Shown here piece after piece: positions 8,937 to 16,476 of a DNA stretch of 64,000 nt. The position numbers and the translations under genes are program-made. A model generated the notes under the pieces. It saw nothing but the letters and a program-made list of their open reading frames with translations. It searched no databases and had not been told where the DNA came from. The DNA comes from Bacteroidales bacterium (GTDB lineage Bacteria > Bacteroidota > Bacteroidia > Bacteroidales > UBA4417): NCBI GenBank assembly GCA_030654075.1, contig JAURYB010000073.1, forward strand, positions 1 through 64,000. Reading direction: 5' to 3'. How positions within the stretch are numbered: the first letter of the stretch is position 1; each line of letters starts with the position of its first letter.

Positions 8937-10012
8937 AGACACAAAGTAACAAAATTGATTTCAATGGGCAGAATATTTATGTTGGATTTGATGTCCATTT
9001 AAAAGATTGGAAGGTAACAATTATGACAGAAAGGCTTACCCATAAGACGTTTACGCAACCGCCCAAACCGGAAGTTTTATATCATTATTTGACAAAAACC
9101 TTTCCGGGCGGAACCTATCACTCTGCTTATGAAGCTGGATATAGTGGATATTGGATTCACAATAAACTACTTAATTTTGGTATCAACTCAATTGTTGTTA
9201 ATCCTGCGGATATACCAACAACAGGAAAAGAAACTATAATGAAAGATGATACCAGGGACAGTATTAAGATTGCCAGATCATTACGCAATGGCGATTTAAA
9301 TCCGATTTATGTTCCATCTTTACCAACACTTGAAGACAGGGGACTTGTTCGCACAAGGGCGACGCTGGTGAAAGATTTGACAAGATATAAAAACCGGATA
9401 AAGTCATTCTTGTATTTTCACGGTATAGAATTTCCCGAAACATTTAGTAAACCTCAAACACACTGGTCAAACCGGTTTAATAAATGGCTGGAAGATATTG
9501 CCATGAGCGAACCAAGTGGGAAGGCATCATTAAACGTTTTGTTAGAGCAAAGCCGTCATTTGCGTGTATCAGTTCTTCAGACAACAAAACAAATACAGCA
9601 ACTGGCAAAAACAGACCGTTACAAAACTCATCATGACTTATTGCGCAGCATACCTGGAATTGGTCTTCTGACGGCCATGGCCATTTTGACAGAAATCGAA
9701 ACAATAGATAGGTTTGACACATTTGATCAGCTTTGCGGCTTTATTGGTCTTGTGCCATCTACCCATTCCAGTGGGGACCATGAAGTGATCGGGAATATCA
9801 CCCCTCGTGGACACAGTGTGCTTCGAACTGCCATTATTGAAAGTGCCTGGATGGCAGCACGACTTGACCCGGCATTAAACAAATGCTACCACGATTATTG
9901 CAAAAGGATGGAACCCAATAAAGCAATTATAAGGATTGCAAGAAAATTAACCAGCCGGATCAGATTTGTATTAAAAAACAATCAACCCTATGTCTGTTCA
10001 GTTGTCAAATAA
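8933..10012 (+). CDS. IS110-family transposase
   Basis: The 359-aa protein has the two-domain IS110 layout. An N-terminal RuvC-like DEDD nuclease has Asp20 (YVGFDVH), Glu67 (AYEAGYSG) and Asp105/106 with Asp109 (MKDDTRDS). A C-terminal Transposase_20 domain has the helix-hairpin-helix-like RSIPGIGLLTAMAIL (about 239-252) and the catalytic serine region VPSTHSSGDH (274-283), followed by ITPRGHSVLR. Enzymes of this family recombine DNA through a serine and are guided by an element-encoded bridge RNA. The frame is full length and undamaged, so the element may be active. Confidence 0.95.
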   Translation: MQTQSNKIDFNGQNIYVGFDVHLKDWKVTIMTERLTHKTFTQPPKPEVLYHYLTKTFPGGTYHSAYEAGYSGYWIHNKLLNFGINSIVVNPADIPTTGKETIMKDDTRDSIKIARSLRNGDLNPIYVPSLPTLEDRGLVRTRATLVKDLTRYKNRIKSFLYFHGIEFPETFSKPQTHWSNRFNKWLEDIAMSEPSGKASLNVLLEQSRHLRVSVLQTTKQIQQLAKTDRYKTHHDLLRSIPGIGLLTAMAILTEIETIDRFDTFDQLCGFIGLVPSTHSSGDHEVIGNITPRGHSVLRTAIIESAWMAARLDPALNKCYHDYCKRMEPNKAIIRIARKLTSRIRFVLKNNQPYVCSVVK

Positions 10013-10020
10013 AACAAAAC

Positions 10021-10187
10021 TCTATAAAAACAACATCAAAAGTGAGACTACTCCCGGCCCCTTGCAGTTCTGAACAAAAGAATCTGCTACTAGGAGAGAC
10101 CGTAGCTCACATTTTATAAAAAATAAACGAGGCATTGCAGCCCGGTTTTTAGTAACGGTTCTGCTGATAGAAGGTTGTTTTTATAGA
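10021..10187 (+). ncRNA. Candidate bridge RNA of the IS110 element
   Basis: TCTATAAAAACAAC (10021-10034) is the perfect reverse complement of GTTGTTTTTATAGA (10174-10187), closing a 167-nt domain. Inside lies a two-tier hairpin. The outer stem GTGAG-a-CTAC (10042-10051) pairs with GTAGCTCAC (10102-10110). After an internal loop, GCAGTTCT (10064-10071) pairs with AGAA-t-CTGC (10079-10087). A second GCAG...CTGC pair lies at 10137-10140/10161-10164. Two successive stem-loops with large internal loops next to the transposase resemble the target- and donor-binding loops of known bridge RNAs. The guide segments were not matched to the element ends. Confidence 0.5.
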
Positions 10188-10465
10188 TTTTCGTTCATTG
10201 AGCGTATGAGAAATCTTGACATTGAGTTTTGTTGAGCCATATAGACGAAGAATACATCAAACCACTAAAATGAAAAGACCTCTCTTTTTGAAAGGTCTTC
10301 TCTGGTGTTTTCACCGTCATAAATCTTATTGCTGGTGAGTTGCTCTCCAGCAGAGCTCACTTCCTCTTCTGATTTACCATACAAAGATAAAAAAAATAAA
10401 AATAAATCCCCAGCCTATTGTTTTACAACATAGAAGGGGGCCGGGGGGAGTTTTTTATTCTAAAA
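10188..10465. other. Structured non-coding region right of the IS
   Basis: No gene seen. Short hairpins are AAGACCT/AGGTCTT (10275-10281 with 10293-10299), GGTG-tttt-CACC (10304-10315), and two mutually exclusive pairings, GCTGG/CCAGC (10331-10351) and GTGAG/CTCAC (10335-10360). Part of this is probably still insertion sequence. The last stretch (10430-10455) is G-rich repeat DNA next to the tatD stop. Confidence 0.45.
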
Positions 10466-11236
10466 CTACAAATTAAAAAGCCTAAATGCATTTCCCGTCG
10501 TAATTTCCGCCACCTCCTCAACACTCATGCTACATAGTTCGGCCACTTTTTCTGCAATTATTGGAATGTATGCCGGCTCATTCCGCTTTCCGCGGTAAGG
10601 TGCCGGTGCCAGGAAAGGAGTGTCTGTTTCGAGAATGATATGCGCGGGGCTAACTGCCGCAACTACTTTTTGTAAACCCGAATTTTTAAATGTTACCACT
10701 CCGCCAATTCCTAACAGGAAACCTGCTTCAATCACACGCCAGGCCTGTGCTTCATCGCCGGGGAAGCAATGAAAAACGCCATGCAGATCAGGACTGATTT
10801 CCGGTTTTAATATCTGCCAGACTTCATCGAAGGATTTCCGCACATGAATGGCAACAGGCAGTTTATATTTTTTTGCAAGCTGGATCTGGTACCTGAAAGT
10901 CTCTTCCTGTAAAGCCTGGTGCGTTTTATCCCAGTATAAATCTATTCCTATTTCACCTATTGCGATATAGTCACCGGTTTCGAGTTGGCGCTTCACTTCA
11001 TCCATTTCATTTTCAATAGTTTCGGGAAGCACCGAAGTAGGGTGGAGGCCGGCCATGGGTAAACAAGTATCCGGATATTGTCGAAATAATTCCAGCATAG
11101 GTTGCCAGGATGCGGAATCAATATTGGGTAAAAGTATTTTATTTACACCGGCGTTAATGGCCTGATTAATGGCAATATGCCGGTCGTCAGCAAATTCCTG
11201 AAGGTATAAATGGCAATGAGTGTCAATAAAGTTCAT
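10466..11236 (-). CDS. TatD family metal-dependent hydrolase (deoxyribonuclease)
   Basis: The TIM-barrel amidohydrolase motifs appear in the expected order over 256 aa: metal-binding FIDTHCHLYL at the N-terminus, GEIGIDLYWDKT near residue 97, VAIHVRKSFDE near 130, GVFHCFPGD near 155, and LETDTPFLAP near 203. TatD proteins are divalent-metal 3'-5' exonucleases or DNases used in DNA repair and turnover. A minus-strand TAATTTTG box (11242-11249) sits only 5 bases before the ATG, suggesting a very short leader. The N-terminus is well placed at the canonical xxDTHxHL motif. Confidence 0.93.
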   Translation of the reverse strand: MNFIDTHCHLYLQEFADDRHIAINQAINAGVNKILLPNIDSASWQPMLELFRQYPDTCLPMAGLHPTSVLPETIENEMDEVKRQLETGDYIAIGEIGIDLYWDKTHQALQEETFRYQIQLAKKYKLPVAIHVRKSFDEVWQILKPEISPDLHGVFHCFPGDEAQAWRVIEAGFLLGIGGVVTFKNSGLQKVVAAVSPAHIILETDTPFLAPAPYRGKRNEPAYIPIIAEKVAELCSMSVEEVAEITTGNAFRLFNL

Positions 11237-11241
11237 GCATG

Positions 11242-11249
11242 CAAAATTA
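11242..11249 (-). promoter_or_regulatory. -7 box immediately upstream of tatD-like gene
   Basis: The minus strand reads TAATTTTG, matching TAnnTTTG, and ends 5 bases before the start codon. The implied transcript would be leaderless or nearly so. No -33 element is obvious. Confidence 0.35.
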
Positions 11250-11355
11250 GTTACAAGTTTTATTTTTCCGGAAGGGCTAATTAATCAGAATTCAGCACGT
11301 AAAACGCATCCATCAGGCTCTTTTTTCTCTGTCTCTCAGTCGCATTTCACTAAAA

Positions 11356-11997
11356 TCAATGCAGAAACGGATTATTCATTTTTTCATACCCTATTGAAGT
11401 TTCCGGACCATGGCCCGGGTATACAATATAGTCATCGGGCAAAGTGAATAATTTAGTCGTGATGCTTTGATACAGCACATCAAAACTACCCGTTGGCAGG
11501 TCAGTGCGGCCAATGCTGTCGCGGAAAAGGACATCGCCGGCTATTACAAAACGTTCAGTATGATTTACCAGGCAAATACTGCCATCAGCATGCCCCGGTG
11601 TATATAAAACTTCAACGTATGAATTACCATAATTTATTTTGTCACCCTCACTCACAAAATCTTTGGGAACGATCATGTTTTCTAACTTTATCCCAAACGC
11701 GGCCCCAAATTCTGCGGCTGTTTCCCATAACAGCTGGCTGCTTTTATGGCACTGTGGCCTCAGGTTAAACGTATTGCAGATTATAGTATTGCCAATTATA
11801 TGGTCGATATGGAAGTGCGTGCTCACCATTCCGACAGGATTCAAATGGTTTCCGGCAATATATTCAAGCAACTCTGTTTCTTCTTTATGGTACTGACAGG
11901 CGGGATCAACTATCAGGCATTGTCCGCTTTCGTCAATTAAAACATATGTATTTACACCAAACGAATTAAATACAAATCTCTTTACTTTCTGAATCAT
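11356..11997 (-). CDS. MBL-fold metallohydrolase (glyoxalase II-like)
   Basis: This 213-aa protein has the metallo-beta-lactamase zinc signature THFHIDH (His61, His63, Asp65, His66), His136 in TPGHADGS, Asp155 in IAGDVLFRDSIGRTDLPTG, and His196 in YPGHGPET. The GRxDxP segment and short length match the YcbL-type subgroup of hydroxyacylglutathione hydrolase-like proteins, which lack the long substrate-binding C-terminal domain. The thioester substrate is unknown. It lies upstream of the tatD-like gene on the same strand with 119 bases between them, so co-transcription is possible. Confidence 0.9.
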   Translation of the reverse strand: MIQKVKRFVFNSFGVNTYVLIDESGQCLIVDPACQYHKEETELLEYIAGNHLNPVGMVSTHFHIDHIIGNTIICNTFNLRPQCHKSSQLLWETAAEFGAAFGIKLENMIVPKDFVSEGDKINYGNSYVEVLYTPGHADGSICLVNHTERFVIAGDVLFRDSIGRTDLPTGSFDVLYQSITTKLFTLPDDYIVYPGHGPETSIGYEKMNNPFLH

Positions 11998-12108
11998 AGT
12001 TATATTAATTTTGACGCGATAAAGTTATCAATAAACCCATTAGATTTCTATAAACAATGAACCGCGGATTTTTGTTACTTTAGCGGGTTGAAAAGTAGTT
12101 TCATTTAC

Positions 12109-15100
12109 ATGAAGATTAGTACCATAGGTTTAAAAGTGAAAACAGGCAGGTTGGCATGCATAATGCTGATTATGTGTGGTTTTTCACTTTCTGCTTCGGC
12201 TCAGTTTTATAACGGGTCGCAGATGAGCTTCGGGAAAAACCGTGTTCAGTATACCGATTTCCTCTGGACATATTTCCGGTTTAACAATCTTGATGTGTAT
12301 TATTATCTCAACGGGAAAGAACTTGCTCAGCACACGGCCGATTACGCCGGGAAATATATTCCTGAAATTGAGAAACAACTTCAGGCTACACTGGATAAAA
12401 AAACCCAGTTTATAGTTTATAATACCTATTCGGATCTCAAACAGAGCAATATTGGGTTAATGAATAATACCCAATACAATACGGGTGGAATCACACATGT
12501 TATCGGCACTAAAGTTTTTCTGTATTTCGACGGAGACCTCAATCATTTCGATAAACAGATACGCAGTGGCATAACCCGCTTGCTGCTCGAAAATATTATC
12601 TATGGCGGATCAATAGGCTCGCAGGTAAAAAATAACACGCTCATTAACCTGCCTTCATGGTATATTGACGGGCTGGTTTCCTATTACAGCCGCAACTGGG
12701 ATACAGAACTCGACAACAAGGTTAAAGATGGAATACTGAGTGAGAAATACAAGCGTTTCAACCACCTGATTGATGATGATGCGGTTTTGGCCGGGCATTC
12801 ACTCTGGCGGTTTGTTTCCGAAAAATATGGTGAAGAAAATATTGCCAATATTGCCTACATGACCAGGGTGAACCGCAGTGTTGAAAGTGGATTTCTTTAT
12901 GTGTTGGGCATCTCGTTCAAGAAAGTTATAGAGGAATGGTACGATTGGTACAAACAGGTTTATACAACCGATAAGCAGGTATTTAGTCCCTATAATTCGA
13001 AGATTCCTTTCAGGATGAAGCGGGACAAGGTATACGACAATTTACGCATTAGTCCTGATGGCGATCAGGTTGTTTACTCTGTTAACGATAAAGGATTATA
13101 CAAGGTTTATCTGTATGATATGGCAGGCGGGAAACAGAAACGTATCTTCAAACATGGATACCGTACCGATGAGAAGGTTGATTATTCCTATCCTTTACTT
13201 GCCTGGCACCCAACCGGAAATGTAATATCTATGATCATTGAAAAAAAAGGTTTGCTTTATCTTTATTATTATGATAAAGAGACCCGTAAGTGGCAAAATC
13301 AGAACCTTTATACTTTTCAGAAAATTCTTGATTTTTCATATTCGCCCGATGGACGGTCATTTGCAATGTCGGCAGTACAGCATGGACAGTCCGACATTTA
13401 TGTATACAACATTGCTGCCAAAACAGCCGAACCTGTTACATTTGATGTATATAACGATTTGAACCCCAGGTTCCTGGGGAAAAGCGACCGTATTATATTT
13501 AGCTCTAACAGGCCCGATGATACCATACGTTTTACGAAAGAAAATCTCCGTTCCTATGATGGAATGGAAAACAATGATCTGTTTATTTTTGATAAAGGTT
13601 CAACCCTGCTTAAACGGGTTACAAAAACAAAACTCGCCAACGAAATTCAGCCTGTTTCCTATAGTCCTGGATACTTTACTTACCTCAGCGACGCCAATGG
13701 CGTTTATAACCGGTATGCCGCAAAATTCGACAGCACGGTTGCTTATGTTGATACCACGGTACATTACCGTTACTATACAAATACATTTCCTCTCACCAAT
13801 TATTCGCGCTCTGTTCTTAACCAGGATGTTAGTTATATAGGTCGGAAGACCACTGAACTGGTTTTTGAAGATAATAAATTTCACATTTACTCAGGCGATA
13901 TTCCGGTAGGTCAGGTAAGCCCGGTTCAAAATCTGGGACAAACCCAATATATGTTAGGGCTTGAAGCAAAAGCACTGAAGGAAATAGAAAATGAAGCCAT
14001 CCGGAAGTTAAAACCTGAGACAAAAGTGAAGCGTAAACGATTTGTAGCCGTTTACGAAAATGATGTTCCTCCTGCAAAAATGGACTCATCAGGTGTTGAT
14101 ATTAATAATTATCAGATTTCAAATGATTTACTGTCGGGAAAAACAACACTTAACAGGTCTAATGTATTACAACCCGGAAGTAACAACGATATTATCAAGC
14201 TTCCCAGGCCCCGAAACTATAATGTTGAATACTCCGTTAACCAATTGGTAAGCCAGCTTGATTTTTCATATCTCAACCTGAGCTATCAACCTTATCTTGG
14301 GTATTCGGGCCCAATATATCAGAATTCTCCTACCAATGCGCTCTTTATGGTGGGAGGAACCGACCTGCTGGAGGATTATCGTATCCTGGGCGGTGTCCGT
14401 TTAAACGCAAGCCTGACACATAACGAATATTTATTTGGATTTGCTAACCTGAAACATCGTGTCGACCGCGAATTATATTTTCACCGGACTGGATTTGATG
14501 TTTCATATTCCAATTCTTTTGTAGTTCGTCATAGGATTCATGAACTGCATTATGTTTTAACCTATCCGTTTACCGAAATATTGGCGTTTAAAGGAACGAC
14601 TTCTCTTCAGTATGACCATCCTTTTGTTCTGGCGTATGATAAGCCATCTGCCGATTCCACTGCTCCGGGCAATACGTGGGCTATTGCAAAAGGGGAATTG
14701 GTTTATGACAATACACGCGAAATAGGTATTAACCTGTTGCAGGGGCTGCGGTATAAAATCTTTGCCGAATATTACCAGCTCGTCCAGAATCAGCCGGTTA
14801 ATATGATTGTTCTTGGATTCGATTTCCGCAATTATACACGCATTCACCGTTCGTTTATCTGGGCAAACCGCTTTGCCGGGAGCACTTCTTTCGGGAAGAA
14901 TAAACTTTTATACTACATGGGTGGTGTGGATAACTGGCTGATGCCCCAGTTTAACAACGAATACCAGATTGATTATACCCAGAATTATGCTTTTCAGACA
15001 CTTGCTACCAGCATGCGCGGATTTAAGCAGAATGCCCGCAGCGGCAATACATTTGCTTTGCTGAGTTCCGAGTTGAGATTTCCTGTTTTCAGGTATTTCC

Positions 15101-15405
15101 TGAATAAACCGCTCAGGTCCGAATTTCTGAATAATTTCCAGGTTGTCGGATTTACGGATATAGGCTCAGCCTGGCAGGGTCTAAATCCACTTGCCGAAGA
15201 GAATCTTTATTATACACGCACAATTACCAGCGAACCGCTCAATATTACCGTTAAAGTGCAGAAAGATCCGCTTATCGCGGGATATGGTTTTGGGCTACGT
15301 AGCACACTCTTCGGATATTTCCTTCGGGCTGACTGGGCGTGGGGTATTGAGGACCAGGCGGTTCAACCCCGGGTTTTCTATATTTCTCTCAGCCTCGATT
15401 TTTAA
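12109..15405 (+). CDS. TolB-like/WD40 repeat protein with C-terminal outer-membrane barrel
   Basis: The frame opens at TTG 12088, but ATG 12109 gives a normal signal peptide (about 32 residues ending in SLSASAQ). An N-terminal peptidase-MA-like domain follows, with LPSWYIDGLVSYYSR in the position where gluzincins carry the glutamate ligand, though no HExxH is visible. A beta-propeller follows (NLRISPDGDQVVY, DFSYSPDGRSFAMSA, YNDLNPRFLG). The last ~400 residues are rich in alternating aromatic strands and end in SLDF, like a surface-antigen beta-barrel. The combination is a recurrent Bacteroidota outer-membrane protein of unknown function. A repeat palindrome begins at its stop codon. Confidence 0.75.
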   Translation: MKISTIGLKVKTGRLACIMLIMCGFSLSASAQFYNGSQMSFGKNRVQYTDFLWTYFRFNNLDVYYYLNGKELAQHTADYAGKYIPEIEKQLQATLDKKTQFIVYNTYSDLKQSNIGLMNNTQYNTGGITHVIGTKVFLYFDGDLNHFDKQIRSGITRLLLENIIYGGSIGSQVKNNTLINLPSWYIDGLVSYYSRNWDTELDNKVKDGILSEKYKRFNHLIDDDAVLAGHSLWRFVSEKYGEENIANIAYMTRVNRSVESGFLYVLGISFKKVIEEWYDWYKQVYTTDKQVFSPYNSKIPFRMKRDKVYDNLRISPDGDQVVYSVNDKGLYKVYLYDMAGGKQKRIFKHGYRTDEKVDYSYPLLAWHPTGNVISMIIEKKGLLYLYYYDKETRKWQNQNLYTFQKILDFSYSPDGRSFAMSAVQHGQSDIYVYNIAAKTAEPVTFDVYNDLNPRFLGKSDRIIFSSNRPDDTIRFTKENLRSYDGMENNDLFIFDKGSTLLKRVTKTKLANEIQPVSYSPGYFTYLSDANGVYNRYAAKFDSTVAYVDTTVHYRYYTNTFPLTNYSRSVLNQDVSYIGRKTTELVFEDNKFHIYSGDIPVGQVSPVQNLGQTQYMLGLEAKALKEIENEAIRKLKPETKVKRKRFVAVYENDVPPAKMDSSGVDINNYQISNDLLSGKTTLNRSNVLQPGSNNDIIKLPRPRNYNVEYSVNQLVSQLDFSYLNLSYQPYLGYSGPIYQNSPTNALFMVGGTDLLEDYRILGGVRLNASLTHNEYLFGFANLKHRVDRELYFHRTGFDVSYSNSFVVRHRIHELHYVLTYPFTEILAFKGTTSLQYDHPFVLAYDKPSADSTAPGNTWAIAKGELVYDNTREIGINLLQGLRYKIFAEYYQLVQNQPVNMIVLGFDFRNYTRIHRSFIWANRFAGSTSFGKNKLLYYMGGVDNWLMPQFNNEYQIDYTQNYAFQTLATSMRGFKQNARSGNTFALLSSELRFPVFRYFLNKPLRSEFLNNFQVVGFTDIGSAWQGLNPLAEENLYYTRTITSEPLNITVKVQKDPLIAGYGFGLRSTLFGYFLRADWAWGIEDQAVQPRVFYISLSLDF

Positions 15406-15475
15406 GTGTCTGCCCTCTGTTAAGTGTCTGCACACCCGCATAAGTGTCTGCACACCCGAAGGGTGTCTGACACTT
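15403..15475. repeat. GTGTCTGCACACCC palindromic repeat cluster
   Basis: Three tandem starts of TAAGTGTCTG occur. The last is a full palindrome: AAGTGTC (15442-15448) pairs with GACACTT (15469-15475), and the inner ACACCC-gaa-GGGTGT (15452-15466) pairs as well. The first copy contributes the TAA stop codon of the preceding gene. The same element recurs at 56369-56404 and 56445-56482. Confidence 0.85.
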
Positions 15476-15685
15476 GAACAAAGAAGATTGGCGCTAAGTA
15501 AGTTGTTTGTAGGGTCAATTATTCTAGCAAGTGAAAAAATTCCGGATGTCCCTGTTTTCTTTCATTTACCTTACCTGACAAAGATACCGTGAATACAAAA
15601 TTTAAAATGTCGTGGTACGGCATAGCCTTTGCAACGTATATTGAGGGGAAAAGCAAAAAAACGAAATAACCTGGTTTTACAACAG

Positions 15686-16117
15686 ATGAATCTACCTGAA
15701 AAACGAATAACCGATTTTATACACAAGCATCATATTTTTACCCTGGCAACCGCGGCTAACAATATTCCGTATACCTGCACCTGTTTTTATGTTTTTATCG
15801 ATGAACTCAATCTGTTTGTGTTTACATCCGATCATGGCACCCGGCACGTGGATGAAATGATGAAACAGCCCCTTGTTTCTGGTGCTATTGCATTAGAAAC
15901 TACCATGATAGGAAAAATTCAGGGAATACAATTTACCGGATTGTCAGCAGAATTGAGTGCTGATCTTTATGAGACTGCACTTAATGCCTACCTGAAGAAA
16001 TTTCCGGTTGCGGCATTTAAAAAACTTGTTCTTTGGAGCATACAACCTGATTTTATAAAGATGACTCATAACCGGCTTGGCTTTGGTACAAAACTCATCT
16101 GGAAACATGATAGTTAA
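15686..16117 (+). CDS. Pyridoxamine 5'-phosphate oxidase-like (UPF0306/YhbP type) protein
   Basis: The small split-barrel protein is 143 aa from ATG 15686. A longer TTG-initiated frame from 15629 adds a basic, unlikely N-terminus. HIFTLATAANNIPYTCTCFYVF followed by LNLFVFTSDHGTRHVDEM is the pattern of the FMN-binding-like fold, in which a cell-protective or redox role is assumed. The C-terminal segment FKKLVLWSIQPDFIKMTHNRLGFG resembles the YhbP group. The reaction is not known, and flavin binding is inferred from the fold only. Confidence 0.7.
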   Translation: MNLPEKRITDFIHKHHIFTLATAANNIPYTCTCFYVFIDELNLFVFTSDHGTRHVDEMMKQPLVSGAIALETTMIGKIQGIQFTGLSAELSADLYETALNAYLKKFPVAAFKKLVLWSIQPDFIKMTHNRLGFGTKLIWKHDS

Positions 16118-16476
16118 TAAATTATTATATCCGATTTATTGTTGACAAACCCACATTTTACATGCTATATTGTCTCCAAAACAAATACCATCTTTTCGCC
16201 TTGTATTTATATATTAATTTTGATATTCTTACATCCCTTTATTTACGGGCCTTCTAAAACCCAATGGTACCAAGGGTTTCGATACTTATTAAGGGTTTAA
16301 CCATCACATATACAGATAGATACTACTTCTTAACAGTGTTTTTGTTAATAACTGTATTTGAATAATACCATAAGCATAGTGTAAATTTGTAAATCCTGAT
16401 TTCAGCCACAAGATTTTAATGATACCGTTGGCTTTCAGGATATTCTTTTTATTATTAACAGTGAACGCGAAACAAA
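16118..16476. other. Leader region of ribonucleotide reductase gene
   Basis: No gene. The region is AT-rich with no visible cobalamin-riboswitch box and no clear tandem NrdR boxes. ACATGCTATATTGTCT at about 16170 is only loosely NrdR-like. The long 5' region of roughly 350 bases could hold unrecognised regulation. Confidence 0.4.

Larger units (their letters stand above)
8871..10260 (+). mobile_element. IS110-family insertion sequence (ends approximate)
   Basis: The element comprises an intact DEDD transposase and about 250-430 bases of structured non-coding DNA after it. IS110-family elements usually lack terminal inverted repeats and target duplications, so the ends cannot be set by eye. 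The left limit given is the inverted repeat in front of the transposase. The right limit is just past the RNA fold and a TTGACA/TATAGA pair (10216-10245). The true right end could lie as far as about 10400. A long 3' non-coding part is typical of the IS1111 subgroup. Confidence 0.6.

Noticed and set aside
10216-10245. TTGACA/TATAGA outward promoter at the right end of the IS
   Set aside because: It matches the enterobacterial consensus loosely, but Bacteroidota use different boxes. Mentioned only as a possible junction feature.
16118-16476. Cobalamin riboswitch or NrdR boxes upstream of the class II ribonucleotide reductase
   Set aside because: No B12-box-like segment was found, and the only NrdR-like stretch (near 16170) is a poor match without a second box at proper spacing.
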